A stretch of DNA of 64,000 nucleotides from an uncultured Roseburia sp. (GCA_947573605.1 CANPGM010000018.1:1-64000), one strand, 5' to 3'. Positions 15,733 to 24,682 are shown, counted from the first letter of the stretch. Numbers and translations are program-made. The notes: generated by a model from the sequence alone, not told the origin.

Positions 15733-16713
15733 ATGATAATGATAAATTCGGAAACAAATTTTGTGAAAATCATCAAAGAAATCTGTAAAGAGGAAGGGAT
15801 TGAATGGACGACGTTTTCCGGCGACTGGATTTTCCGTCTTCAAAAGGACGGGGCATACCGCTATATTATCGGATATCAGTTCGGATTAAATCCGTGTTCC
15901 GTGCATGCGCTCTGCTGTGACAAGGGCGCTGCGAGCGAGGTAATGACGTCTCTTGGCGTACCGAATGTGCCGCATTACTACTTCATGTCTCCGGACGAAC
16001 AGCATTACATCGGAAAATACGGAAACTGGAAAGCAATGGAGGAGCTTTTGGAAACATACGGCGCGCTCGTTTTAAAGCCGAATGAAGGAACCGGGGGGAA
16101 TCTGGTATTTTGCGTCAGAAATCAGTATGAACTGGAACAGGCGGCGTTTCGGATTTTTAAGTCGTATCCGGCGCTTGCGGTTTCCCCGTTTTATGAGATC
16201 GAACAGGAATATCGTGTGATTCTATTAAACGGAGAAAAAAAGCTGGTTTATTCCAAAAGACGGCCGTATGTCGTCGGAGACGGAGAGAGCAGCGTAGGGA
16301 TGCTTTTACAAAAGCAAAGCGCGGGTCTTTCCGGGATAATGACGGACATCGCCTGCGATGCCGGGCGGAAAGCAAGAATGGAGGAGCTTTCGGCGGCTGT
16401 ACAAAATACCGTTCCGAAAAAGGGCGACGTGTTTTATCTGAGCTGGAAGCATAATCTCGGCAAGGGCGCCTGCGCCGTTTTGGAAGAACCGGACGCTGAT
16501 ATGGAACAAATCAGAGGCATTATCTCCGTTTTATCAGAACAGATGGGGCTTAAGTTTGCGTCGGTGGATTTGATTCGGTGTACAGAAGGCATTAAGGTGC
16601 TTGAAATCAACAGCGGCGTGATGATGGAATATTTTTCGGGACAGGATGAAAATACCTATCGGATTGCGAAAGAGATTTACAGAGAAGCCGTGCGTTTATC
16701 GTTTCTGGCCTGA
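15733..16713 (+). CDS. ATP-grasp ligase-like protein
   Basis: 326 residues starting one base after the preceding stop, behind AGGAAGGG, so coupled to the sigma-DUF262 gene. The ATP-grasp core is visible: a KGAASEVMTSLGVPNVP entry helix, the ATP-binding ALVLKPNEGTGGNLVFCV strand-loop, a central RVILLNGEKKLVYSKRRP strand with the large loop, and the metal-binding LKFASVDLIR and LEINSGVMMEY (E and N ligands). It resembles the RimK, glutathione-synthase and cyanophycin-synthetase branch, which joins carboxylates to amines. Substrate unknown. Position suggests it belongs to the SOS-controlled unit, possibly modifying a particle or host component. Confidence 0.7.
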   Translation: MIMINSETNFVKIIKEICKEEGIEWTTFSGDWIFRLQKDGAYRYIIGYQFGLNPCSVHALCCDKGAASEVMTSLGVPNVPHYYFMSPDEQHYIGKYGNWKAMEELLETYGALVLKPNEGTGGNLVFCVRNQYELEQAAFRIFKSYPALAVSPFYEIEQEYRVILLNGEKKLVYSKRRPYVVGDGESSVGMLLQKQSAGLSGIMTDIACDAGRKARMEELSAAVQNTVPKKGDVFYLSWKHNLGKGACAVLEEPDADMEQIRGIISVLSEQMGLKFASVDLIRCTEGIKVLEINSGVMMEYFSGQDENTYRIAKEIYREAVRLSFLA

Positions 16714-16802
16714 ATTTTTTTTCTAAAATCAGGAAAATTGTGATACACTTAAACTGTACGGCAAATTCATTTTTTATCGAATTGTGTTAAGGAGGGATTT
16801 TT

Positions 16803-18737
16803 ATGCCGGGCACTTATTCTACAGAGGCATTTGAAAAAGAATATACTTATACCGGAAAGGATCTCGGAGCAGTCTGGACAAAAGATAAGACGACGTTTCG
16901 CGTATGGGCTCCGACAGCGGAGAAAGTTTTTGTTCATTTATATGCTTCCGGCATGGCAGGGGCAAAGGATTTGATCGGAAGACTGCCAATGCAAAAGGAG
17001 CGGCAGGGAACCTGGACTGCCGAAAAGGAAGGCGACGTAAACGGTATTTATTATACCTATCAGGTGACGGTCGGCGGGAAAACGGCGGAGGCGTGCGATC
17101 CGTATGCCAGAGCCGCGGGAGCGGGAGGCACGCGCGCGATGGTGCTGGATCTTTCGTCTGTCAATCCGGCGGGATGGGAGGAGGACTGCGATCCGAATGC
17201 GGGCAAGTCGGTTACGGACGCCGTGATTTATGAGCTTCATTTAAGGGATTTGTCTATGGACAAAAGCGCGGGAATCCGTTATGCGGGCAAGTTTCTTGGA
17301 CTGACGGAAAAAGGAACGAAAACGCTTTCCGGCATTCCGACGGGGCTGGACCATATTAAGGAGTTGGGGATTACGCACCTTCATTTGCTGCCGGTCTGCG
17401 ACTATGGTTCGGTGGACGAGACGCGTCCCGATATTCCCCAGTTCAATTGGGGATACGATCCGGTGAATGTAAATGTTCCGGAAGGCTCCTATGCAACGGA
17501 CCCTTATCATGGCGAGGTGCGTGTAAAAGAGATGAAGCAGATGGTGCGGGAGCTGCATAAAAACGGAATCAGCGTAATTATGGACGTAGTTTATAATCAT
17601 GTCTACGACGCCGAAAAATTCTGCTTTAATCTGCTTGTCCCCGGATATTTTTGCAGAACGGATGAAGACGGCCGCTATTCGAACGGTTCGCTTTGCGGCA
17701 ACGATACGGCGACCGAACGGTCTATGGTGAGAAAATATATAGTGGATTCCGTGGTTTACTGGGCGGAAGAATATCATATCGACGGATTTCGGTTCGATTT
17801 GGTCGGATTAATTGATACGGAGACGATTAACACGGTAATAGCCGAAGTACATAAAAAGCATCCGAATGTTATTTTTTACGGCGAGGGCTGGACAATGGAC
17901 ACCGTACTTACCAAAGAGGGGTATCTTTTGACGACGCAGTTAAATGCGTCCGAGACGCCGGAATTTGCATTTTTCAGCGATACGTTCCGGGACGCGTTAA
18001 AGGGAAGCGTTTTTAAGGCCAGCGAACCGGGGTTTGTTTCGGGCGCGCCCGGTTTGGAGGAGACGATTCAGCAGTGTTTTATGGGAATGCCGTTTTGGTG
18101 CAAATCGCCGACACAGACGGTAAATTATACCTCCTGTCATGATAATTATACGTTGATGGACCGCATTTCGCTTTCTATGCCCGATACGTCTTTTGAACGT
18201 AAGATTCAAATGAATAAGCTTGCGGCTGCGATTTATCTGCTGGCCGAAGGGATCCCTTTTTTTCAGGCAGGCGAGGAAATGCTGCGCGTCAGACGGGATC
18301 GAAGCGGTACCGTTGTGGAAAACGCTTATGATTCCCCGGATGAGATAAATTGCCTGAAATGGGATATGCTGGATAAAAAGGAGTATTATGAGGTGTATCA
18401 GTATTATAAGGGATTGATTGCATTCCGCAAAGCACACGGCGTCCTGCGCTTACGGGAAGCGGATGAGGTAAAGTCGCATGTGCTTCCGGTCGGCGGTACG
18501 GAAAAAAATGTGGCGGCGTTTCGAATCCTCGGAGGGATTAACGGTGAGACGGCGGAGGAGATGTTTGTGGTTTTCAATGCCAGAAGAAAGAAGACGAAGG
18601 TGTCCCTTCCGGAGGGAACATGGAAGGTATATATCAACGGAGAAAAATCCGGTACAAAGGCGCTGGCTGCGGGAGTGTCAGGCTGCGTCGAGATTGCTTC
18701 GATTTCTGCGGAGGTATTGATAAAGGAATGTGAATGA
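16803..18737 (+). CDS. pulA: Type I pullulanase
   Basis: 644 residues, no signal peptide, so intracellular. A CBM48-type domain (about 20-130, TFRVWAPTAEKVFVHLY) precedes the GH13 barrel. The family tag FNWGYDP stands in place of YNWGYDP, followed by VIMDVVYNHV, the nucleophile Asp in GFRFDLVGL, the acid/base Glu in FYGEGW and the third Asp in TSCHDNYT. It hydrolyses alpha-1,6 branches of glycogen, pullulan or imported dextrins. It starts at ATG behind AAGGAGGG. A weak TACACT -10 box lies near 16744. nrdG follows closely. Confidence 0.92.
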   Translation: MPGTYSTEAFEKEYTYTGKDLGAVWTKDKTTFRVWAPTAEKVFVHLYASGMAGAKDLIGRLPMQKERQGTWTAEKEGDVNGIYYTYQVTVGGKTAEACDPYARAAGAGGTRAMVLDLSSVNPAGWEEDCDPNAGKSVTDAVIYELHLRDLSMDKSAGIRYAGKFLGLTEKGTKTLSGIPTGLDHIKELGITHLHLLPVCDYGSVDETRPDIPQFNWGYDPVNVNVPEGSYATDPYHGEVRVKEMKQMVRELHKNGISVIMDVVYNHVYDAEKFCFNLLVPGYFCRTDEDGRYSNGSLCGNDTATERSMVRKYIVDSVVYWAEEYHIDGFRFDLVGLIDTETINTVIAEVHKKHPNVIFYGEGWTMDTVLTKEGYLLTTQLNASETPEFAFFSDTFRDALKGSVFKASEPGFVSGAPGLEETIQQCFMGMPFWCKSPTQTVNYTSCHDNYTLMDRISLSMPDTSFERKIQMNKLAAAIYLLAEGIPFFQAGEEMLRVRRDRSGTVVENAYDSPDEINCLKWDMLDKKEYYEVYQYYKGLIAFRKAHGVLRLREADEVKSHVLPVGGTEKNVAAFRILGGINGETAEEMFVVFNARRKKTKVSLPEGTWKVYINGEKSGTKALAAGVSGCVEIASISAEVLIKECE

Positions 18738-18757
18738 CGTCCGTCACGGAGGAAACT

Positions 18758-19276
18758 ATGTATTATGCAGAATTAAAAAAACATACGATTGAAAATGGAA
18801 CGGGTGTTCGTGTATCGCTTTTTGTTTCGGGGTGCAGGCATCATTGCAGAGGCTGCTTTAATGAGGAAACCTGGGATTTTGAATATGGAAAACCTTTTAC
18901 GGAGGAAGTCTGCGAGGAGATTATCGAGGCGCTTCGGCCGGATTATATCGCGGGTCTTACGCTGCTTGGCGGAGATCCGGCGGAGCCCGAAAATCAGGAG
19001 GCGCTGCTGCCGCTTTTAAAAAGGATAAAAAAGGAACTTCCAGGCAAGGACGTCTGGATTTATACCGGATATCTTTATGAGGATTTAAAGCCGCAGGGCA
19101 GAGCGTATTGCAGCGCGTCTGACGCGTTTCTTTCACTCTGCGACATTATGGTAGACGGCCCGTTTCTTCTTGAAAAAAAGAATTTATCGTTAAAGTTCTG
19201 CGGATCGGAAAATCAGAGGATTATCGATCTGGCGGAAACGGAAAAAAACGGAAGCGTTGTAATCAGGAACCTTTAA
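18758..19276 (+). CDS. nrdG: Anaerobic ribonucleotide reductase activating protein
   Basis: 172 residues from ATG at 18758, set by CACGGAGGAAACT. It has the radical-SAM cysteine motif CRHHCRGC, GGDPAEPEN for SAM contacts and the C-terminal DGPFLLEKKNLSLKFCGSENQR block typical of NrdG. It installs the glycyl radical on NrdD for anaerobic dNTP synthesis. nrdD is not in this window. It starts 20 bases after the pullulanase stop, an unusual but probably trivial neighbour. Confidence 0.92.
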   Translation: MYYAELKKHTIENGTGVRVSLFVSGCRHHCRGCFNEETWDFEYGKPFTEEVCEEIIEALRPDYIAGLTLLGGDPAEPENQEALLPLLKRIKKELPGKDVWIYTGYLYEDLKPQGRAYCSASDAFLSLCDIMVDGPFLLEKKNLSLKFCGSENQRIIDLAETEKNGSVVIRNL

Positions 19277-19369
19277 TCGCCTCTTTACAAAAAACAATTT
19301 TATATGTTAGTATACCATGTATGGATTATTGCGATTTTTGGTTTGTTTTGTCAGACGCGGGGGATAGTT

Positions 19370-19618
19370 ATGAAGTTTTCATGGAGGGCGGTACTTGCAG
19401 CGCTCTGTAATATATTAGGAGGTTTAGGCTGGTTATATTTTGGGTGTTACCGGGTGCTGCGAGGTCCGGTCAAAACGGTAGTTACGGCTTTGATGGACGG
19501 CAGTTTAACGGTCGGCACGTTTTTGACTGCAGTTGTAGCAGCTTTTTTCTATCTGTCTATAGCGGGCGGCGTATGGTGTATCGGATATATGCTGAAGTAC
19601 TACTTTAGTAAGCAGTAG
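19370..19618 (+). CDS. Small two-span membrane protein
   Basis: 82 residues. The ATG at 19370 follows GGGGGATAGTT; an upstream in-frame ATG at 19304 lies near promoter-like sequence (TTTACA at about 19284). Two hydrophobic helices (AALCNILGGLGWLYFGCY and FLTAVVAAFFYLSIAGGVWCIGYML) are separated by a short polar loop. No family recognised. A terminator follows. Confidence 0.5.
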   Translation: MKFSWRAVLAALCNILGGLGWLYFGCYRVLRGPVKTVVTALMDGSLTVGTFLTAVVAAFFYLSIAGGVWCIGYMLKYYFSKQ

Positions 19619-19636
19619 CGGAAGCAGCAGGCAAAA

Positions 19637-19668
19637 AAGACTCTGGCATATGGCCAGGGTTTTTCTTC
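19637..19668 (+). terminator. Terminator after the small membrane protein
   Basis: A short stem ACTCTGGC/GGCCAGGGT followed by TTTTTCTT. One mismatch in the stem. Confidence 0.65.
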
Positions 19669-19690
19669 TATATTAAAGTGTCATATGGTA

Positions 19691-19719
19691 TTGAAAAAAA
19701 TATGAAAATCAATTAGAAT
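19691..19719 (+). promoter_or_regulatory. Promoter of the HEAT-methyltransferase gene
   Basis: TTGAAA (19691-19696), a 17-base spacer and TAGAAT (19714-19719), 33 bases upstream of the start codon. Confidence 0.6.
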
Positions 19720-19751
19720 AAAACAATAGAGAAACGACTTAAAGGTGCGAT

Positions 19752-21293
19752 ATGTTAGAAGAAAAGTATAGAAGGCTAATAGGAAGAGTAGAACTCCGGG
19801 AGACGCTCAGCAGCTTGAGAAGCGATATAAAAGAGCCTCTGCATCGACAGGAGCTAAAGCGTCTTGCAGGCGATGGGGAAGCGCTTTTTTTTCTGCTGTC
19901 CGAAAAGGATGCTAAGACCAGAAAAAATGCGGCGCTGCTTTTTGGAGAATTACCGCTCATGACCGCTGCAGAGCCGCTTGTTGATGCGTACCGAAGTGAA
20001 GAGACGCTTTTTGTAAAGAGCGCTTATCTTATCTCGTTAAGAAAGCTACGGGCAGACGGGCATTCGGATTTTTTCAGGGAACGGCTGCAAAAGCTTAAAT
20101 CGGAAGAAGTTCCGGCGGATGCCAGGAAGCACATAGACGAGGAAATAAAGGAGCTTACGGCGCTGCTTTTTGAACGGGAGGGCGGCGGGAAGCATGTATT
20201 TACAGGTTTTGCAAAACCTCATACATTTTTGCTTACGACGAATCGGGAACAGCGTGAAGTAACGCGAAACGAGATGCAAAGCATACCGGACACAACGGGA
20301 AGGCGTGCTGATTTACATCCTCTCGGAGTTGCGGTTGTTTCGAAAGAGTTATTGCCGTTTGTAAATCTGCGTACTTACCGGGAACTCCTTTTTCCGGTAA
20401 AGACAAAGAGCGCCATAACGGAGCAGCCATTGAAGGCCGCGGAACTATTATGGGAGAGCGGGATTTATGCTTTTTTACAGGAGTGCCATAACGGGCGGGA
20501 TACGTTTGCGTTTCGTTTAGATGTAAAGCGGCAGGCTGCGCCTTCGGGGCGTCCAGCAGAAGAGAGCGCGTTATCTGAGCGGGAGAAAGCAGACGTAACG
20601 TTTGTGAAAAAGCTGGCCGGCGAATTGGAACGTATTTCGGGGTGGGTGCTTTTTAACGATCCGAAGAATTACGAGTTGGAGATTCGTCTGATCAAAACGA
20701 AAAGCGGAGACTATGCGGCTTTTTTAAAGCTTTTTACCATTCCCGTAAAGCGGTTTTCCTATCGAAAAAATACGATTGCACAATCTATACATCCCGCCGC
20801 TGCGGCGATGATGATGCAGCTTGCAAAGCCGTATTTAAAAGAACGGGCGCAGATCTTAGACCCATGCTGCGGCGTGGGTACGATGCTGATTGAACGTGAT
20901 CTCTGCGTTCCGGCAGGCGATAAATACGGAATTGACGTTTTTGGGGAGGCAATCGAGAAGGCGAGAGAGAACGCGTCTTTAGCCGGCGAGCGGATACATT
21001 TTATTCGTCGGGATTTCCTGGATTTCAGGCACGATTATAAATTTGACGAAATCGTTTCCAATCTTCCGACCGGCGCAAGGCGGACAAGAGCGGAAACGGA
21101 TGAGTTTTACCGATGTTTTTTTGAGAAGGCGAAAAGTCTTCTTAAGTCTGACGGGATTATGATTCTTTATACAAACGAGGAAGGCATCGTCAAAAAGAGA
21201 CTGCGATTGATGCCGGAATATCGGCTGCTGCAGGAATTTCTAATTCGGAAAAAAGACAATTTTCATTTGTATATTATTAGGATGAAAGGGTAG
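19752..21293 (+). CDS. HEAT-repeat protein fused to an RlmL/Trm14-like methyltransferase
   Basis: 513 residues. Residues about 1-140 are helical HEAT-like repeats (AKTRKNAALLFGEL, TLFVKSAYLISLRKL). About 145-330 is a THUMP-like or linker region. From about 350 is a Rossmann methyltransferase with motif I DPCCGVGTMLIE, acidic motif II GIDVFGEAIEKARENA and motif IV SNLPTGAR where RNA N2-guanine methyltransferases have N-P-P/L-P-Y/F. The AQSIHPAAAAMMMQLA segment before motif I matches the Trm14/RlmL SIHP signature. It probably methylates guanine in rRNA or tRNA. The HEAT N-terminus is an unusual partner. It is followed by the GGDEF-EAL gene after 6 bases. Confidence 0.75.
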   Translation: MLEEKYRRLIGRVELRETLSSLRSDIKEPLHRQELKRLAGDGEALFFLLSEKDAKTRKNAALLFGELPLMTAAEPLVDAYRSEETLFVKSAYLISLRKLRADGHSDFFRERLQKLKSEEVPADARKHIDEEIKELTALLFEREGGGKHVFTGFAKPHTFLLTTNREQREVTRNEMQSIPDTTGRRADLHPLGVAVVSKELLPFVNLRTYRELLFPVKTKSAITEQPLKAAELLWESGIYAFLQECHNGRDTFAFRLDVKRQAAPSGRPAEESALSEREKADVTFVKKLAGELERISGWVLFNDPKNYELEIRLIKTKSGDYAAFLKLFTIPVKRFSYRKNTIAQSIHPAAAAMMMQLAKPYLKERAQILDPCCGVGTMLIERDLCVPAGDKYGIDVFGEAIEKARENASLAGERIHFIRRDFLDFRHDYKFDEIVSNLPTGARRTRAETDEFYRCFFEKAKSLLKSDGIMILYTNEEGIVKKRLRLMPEYRLLQEFLIRKKDNFHLYIIRMKG

Positions 21294-21299
21294 CTTAAA

Positions 21300-23951
21300 A
21301 TGGCATTTTCAATTCGTAAAAGGGAAGAAAAAAATTCCGAGTCTAACATGGGGCTATTGGACAGTGTTTTAATGCAGAATCTGCAGGATCGATTCTGTGA
21401 TGCCAATAATCTGTATCTTGCCTGTTTAAGCAGGAAGCAGGGGGTTATTACAAAAGCCTACGGTTCTAAGGAAGAGCTTACCTATATCCACAGTCTGGTT
21501 GGGATGGATTTGCATGTGACGCTTTTAAACCGGCTGTTTGAGAATGAATCCGACAGCGTCGTTGAGGAAAACTGCGGAATGGGGCTTGTAAAAATGTGCG
21601 GCGTATCCATTCGGGTCGGTGGAGAGATTACGGCTATTTGGATTGTAATCGGAGTGATGGAGCGCACGAAAGATCAGGTTCCGGACTTTGTCATGAAAAC
21701 CACGCCGGATCGTTATTACAAATCTTTAGAGTTTCTGGAAACGCTGTCGAGACAGATGTTTGCGGTAAAACTGGATGAAATACTGGCACACGAGGCCTTT
21801 TTAAGGAGCCGTGAGTCGGAACGTCAGATGGAAGCGGAGCTTCGCCGGAATGAAACGATGACTGCAGTTGTAAAGATGCTGGAGTCCGAAAGCGGTTTTA
21901 CGGAAATTGTAGATGAAATTTTAAGAGATGTATGTGAATATTTAAGGGTTTCTAACGGCGCGCTGTTTCGGGAGAATATCAATACGGATACCGTCGATAT
22001 GGTATGCGAATATGCTGCGCCCGATATGGAGCGGATGTCGGAGAAGTTCAAAGGCTGTCCGCGAAACAGGCTTCCGTTTTTTAACGGAAAACCTTATATG
22101 ATATCAGCGAATTCCATGATGCCGGAAGGGTTTCATGAGCTGTTTGAAAAACAGGGTATTAATGCGGGCGTTTTCCTTCCGATTGACGGAAGCGGAAGAC
22201 AGAGTATGTATCTTTGTTTTTACGAAAAAGCCGAAGATAAAATATGGGATGTAAACGATATTAAGTTTATTAATGACGTAAAGCGTATCATACAAAGTAT
22301 TCTGGTTAAGCGCATTGCAAAGAATTCACTGGAAAGTTCTTATGCTTCTTTAGAGGCAATTCTTGAAAACGTCGGATGCGGAATTTATGTCAAAGACCCG
22401 GTTACGGAGCACATTCTATATACGAACCAGAAATTCAGAGATTCTTTCCGCAAAACGATTGAAAACCGGATGTTGGAGAAATACCTTCCGAAGCGGACGA
22501 AGGAAAACAGTGAGGCCTTATTCCGGGAAATCTATTCCGAGGAAGAGGGACGCTGGTTTGACTTTCATGAAATACAGATTAATTGGGTAGACGGCAGAGT
22601 GGCGGAACTTTGCACGATCTACGACGTGACGGACAATAAGAATTACCAGAAAAAAATTGAAAAACAGGCGAATAATGATTTCCTTACCGGTCTATATAAC
22701 CGCAGACGCTGCGAACATGATATGACGCAGTTAATTGAAGAAGCGCGGGAAACAGGCGAATCCGGCGCGCTGCTTTATCTCGACCTGGATGATTTTAAGC
22801 ATATCAACGACGGACTGGGTCATCAGTATGGCGATATTCTGCTTCAGAATATTTCAAAAAGCCTCCTTTCGGTTCCGGGGGTCGAGGATCACTGCTATCG
22901 GGTAGGCGGCGATGAATTTATTATAATTGTAGTGCATAAAAATTACGGTATGCTGGAGCGGATTATTCATGCGATTAAAGCGCTGTTTGCGAAACCGTGG
23001 ATGTTAAAGGGCGGCAGCTATTACTGTACGATGAGTATGGGAGTCGTTCATTTTCCCGCTGACGGAACGACGGCGGAAGAATTGATAAAGAAGGCGGATC
23101 TGGCGCTTTACGATGCAAAATGCGCGGGAAAAAACCGCGTGTCCTTTTATGCCGAAAATGTCGAATCCAATTCGGTGAAGCGTCTGGATCTGGAGAAGAG
23201 TATGCGAAATGCCGTGAAAAACGGTATGGAAGAATTTGAAGTATATTTTCAGCCGATTATGGATGTGACAAGAGAAGAGAACCCGTGCGTCGGCGCGGAG
23301 GCGCTGGTACGCTGGAACTCAAAAGAGCTTGGGTTTATTTCTCCGGTTGATTTTATCCCTCTTGCGGAGTACCTCGGTCTGATTATCCAGATTGGGGAGC
23401 ATGTGCTTCGAGAAGCATGCGCGCATTGTAAACTGTGGAATGACGCCGGACATCCCGAATATACGGTCAATGTTAATTTTTCGGTAATTCAGCTTCTGCA
23501 GCCGAATATTGTGGAACTGGTAAGAACCGTTCTCGAAGAAACCGGGCTTATACCGGAGCATCTGCATCTTGAAGTAACGGAGAGTCTGGCCGTCAGCGAT
23601 ATGGAGCAGATGAAGCGGATTCTCGGCGATATTAAATCGCTTGGCGTGAAGGTGGCTCTGGACGATTTTGGAACCGGATATTCTTCACTGAATCATATCA
23701 GGGAGATGCCGATTGATATCATTAAAATTGACCGCTGTTTTATTATTGATATCGGTAAGGATGATTTTTCAAACGCTTTTGTAAAAATGGTAACGGAGCT
23801 TGGAAATGCGATCGGCGTAAAAATCTGTGTTGAAGGCGTAGAGCTCTACGAACAGTTAAAGAAGTTGAAGGAAATCTGCGTACATATGATTCAGGGTTAT
23901 TATTTCGGCAAGCCGATGACGGTGGAAGCATTTGAACAGAAATATCTGTAA
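21300..23951 (+). CDS. PocR/GAF-PAS-GGDEF-EAL cyclic-di-GMP enzyme
   Basis: 883 residues, soluble. About 20-130 resembles a PocR ligand-binding domain, 185-335 a GAF, and 345-450 a PAS. The GGDEF domain (about 455-610) keeps GGDEF at 536-540, so it could be an active cyclase; the RxxD inhibitory site before it is absent. The EAL domain (about 630-880) keeps EALVRW, NVNFS, LEVTES, LDDFGTGYSS, IIKID and the terminal QGYYFGKP, all needed for phosphodiesterase activity. It likely both makes and breaks c-di-GMP in response to cytoplasmic ligands. It ends at a long hairpin. Confidence 0.9.
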   Translation: MAFSIRKREEKNSESNMGLLDSVLMQNLQDRFCDANNLYLACLSRKQGVITKAYGSKEELTYIHSLVGMDLHVTLLNRLFENESDSVVEENCGMGLVKMCGVSIRVGGEITAIWIVIGVMERTKDQVPDFVMKTTPDRYYKSLEFLETLSRQMFAVKLDEILAHEAFLRSRESERQMEAELRRNETMTAVVKMLESESGFTEIVDEILRDVCEYLRVSNGALFRENINTDTVDMVCEYAAPDMERMSEKFKGCPRNRLPFFNGKPYMISANSMMPEGFHELFEKQGINAGVFLPIDGSGRQSMYLCFYEKAEDKIWDVNDIKFINDVKRIIQSILVKRIAKNSLESSYASLEAILENVGCGIYVKDPVTEHILYTNQKFRDSFRKTIENRMLEKYLPKRTKENSEALFREIYSEEEGRWFDFHEIQINWVDGRVAELCTIYDVTDNKNYQKKIEKQANNDFLTGLYNRRRCEHDMTQLIEEARETGESGALLYLDLDDFKHINDGLGHQYGDILLQNISKSLLSVPGVEDHCYRVGGDEFIIIVVHKNYGMLERIIHAIKALFAKPWMLKGGSYYCTMSMGVVHFPADGTTAEELIKKADLALYDAKCAGKNRVSFYAENVESNSVKRLDLEKSMRNAVKNGMEEFEVYFQPIMDVTREENPCVGAEALVRWNSKELGFISPVDFIPLAEYLGLIIQIGEHVLREACAHCKLWNDAGHPEYTVNVNFSVIQLLQPNIVELVRTVLEETGLIPEHLHLEVTESLAVSDMEQMKRILGDIKSLGVKVALDDFGTGYSSLNHIREMPIDIIKIDRCFIIDIGKDDFSNAFVKMVTELGNAIGVKICVEGVELYEQLKKLKEICVHMIQGYYFGKPMTVEAFEQKYL

Positions 23952-23968
23952 ATACATAAGACAGTATT

Positions 23969-24013
23969 ATGACAGGCACGGAAAAGAAGCGCTTTTCCGT
24001 GCCTGTCATAATG
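23969..24013. terminator. Long perfect hairpin between convergent genes
   Basis: A perfect stem of about 19 bp, TATGACAGGCACGGAAAAG/CTTTTCCGTGCCTGTCATA, with a tetraloop. It lies 18 bases after the GGDEF-EAL stop and 6 bases after the stop of the convergent small gene. It probably serves both directions, though neither side has a good T-tract. Confidence 0.65.
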
Positions 24014-24018
24014 TTTGC

Positions 24019-24177
24019 TTATTTGAAAAAGAAACAGAACAGAAGGAGGACGACGATTGCGAAACCGATGAGCAAAGCCATACAAAGAAGCGCCGAGAGA
24101 ATATTCGCTTTTTTATACAGGAAGTAACCGCCAATCAGTAATATGAGTATAAAGATTCCTGCAGCTATAAAAAACAT
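24019..24177 (-). CDS. Tiny two-span membrane protein (52 aa)
   Basis: ATG at 24177, stop TAA at 24019. Nearly the whole protein is two hydrophobic helices (FFIAAGIFILILLIGGYFLY and SALLCMALLIGFAIVVLLLFC) joined by KKANIL, ending FFFK. AAAAGGAATG lies about 12 bases upstream as a weak ribosome binding site. It converges with the GGDEF-EAL gene on a shared hairpin, which supports it being a real gene. Function unknown. Confidence 0.5.
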   Translation of the reverse strand: MFFIAAGIFILILLIGGYFLYKKANILSALLCMALLIGFAIVVLLLFCFFFK

Positions 24178-24359
24178 TTGAAGTACATTCCTTTTCTTAT
24201 GTAGTAAATGAGAGGCTAATATAATAAATAATATAAATTATAATATAATAAATAATATTTTATCATACTATTTTTCATAATACAATATTAGCGTTAATGC
24301 TCAGAGTATATTTTGAAGCGCTGCTGCTGTCTGCGCCCGGGCAGGAGGAAAGGTGGTAT

Positions 24360-24533
24360 ATGATAGGAATGTTTAAACTGAAAAAAGAAAGCACGGAATA
24401 TGAAAATAAATCGCTGCGCCTGCCGAAGGAGTTAATTGACATTGTTCAGAAACTGGCGGATGAAAATGATTTGTCTTTTAATAAGGTAGTGATACAGTGT
24501 ATTGAATATGCGATTGACCATATGGAAGAATGA
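24360..24533 (+). CDS. Small ribbon-helix-helix-like protein
   Basis: 57 residues from ATG at 24360, set by GGAGGAAAGGTGG. The pattern NKSLRLPKELIDIVQKLADENDLSFNKVVIQCIEYAI is a strand followed by two helices, as in Arc/MetJ-like DNA-binding proteins. Probably a small transcriptional regulator. It stands alone upstream of tRNA-Leu. Confidence 0.65.
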   Translation: MIGMFKLKKESTEYENKSLRLPKELIDIVQKLADENDLSFNKVVIQCIEYAIDHMEE

Positions 24534-24558
24534 GTGCAAAATTTTTTTGTTTTAGGTA

Positions 24559-24587
24559 TTGACTTCTTTAGAAAAAACAGATAAAAT
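24559..24587 (+). promoter_or_regulatory. Promoter of tRNA-Leu
   Basis: TTGACT (24559-24564), a 17-base spacer and TAAAAT (24582-24587), 12 bases before the tRNA. Confidence 0.75.
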
Positions 24588-24598
24588 AAACGTTGTTC

Positions 24599-24682
24599 GC
24601 AGGAGTGGTGGAATTGGCAGACGCGCAGGCTTCAGGTGCCTGTGGTAGCAATACCGTGTGGGTTCAAGTCCCATCTCCTGCA
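24599..24682 (+). tRNA. tRNA-Leu (CAG)
   Basis: An 84-base class II tRNA. The acceptor stem GCAGGAG/CTCCTGC, anticodon loop TTCAGGT with CAG at positions 34-36, a variable arm and a TTCAAGT T-loop are all present. CCA is not encoded. Confidence 0.95.

Noticed and set aside
19304-19369. Longer start for the two-span membrane protein
   Set aside because: The region overlaps promoter-like sequence and lacks a ribosome binding site, while ATG 19370 follows GGGGGA.
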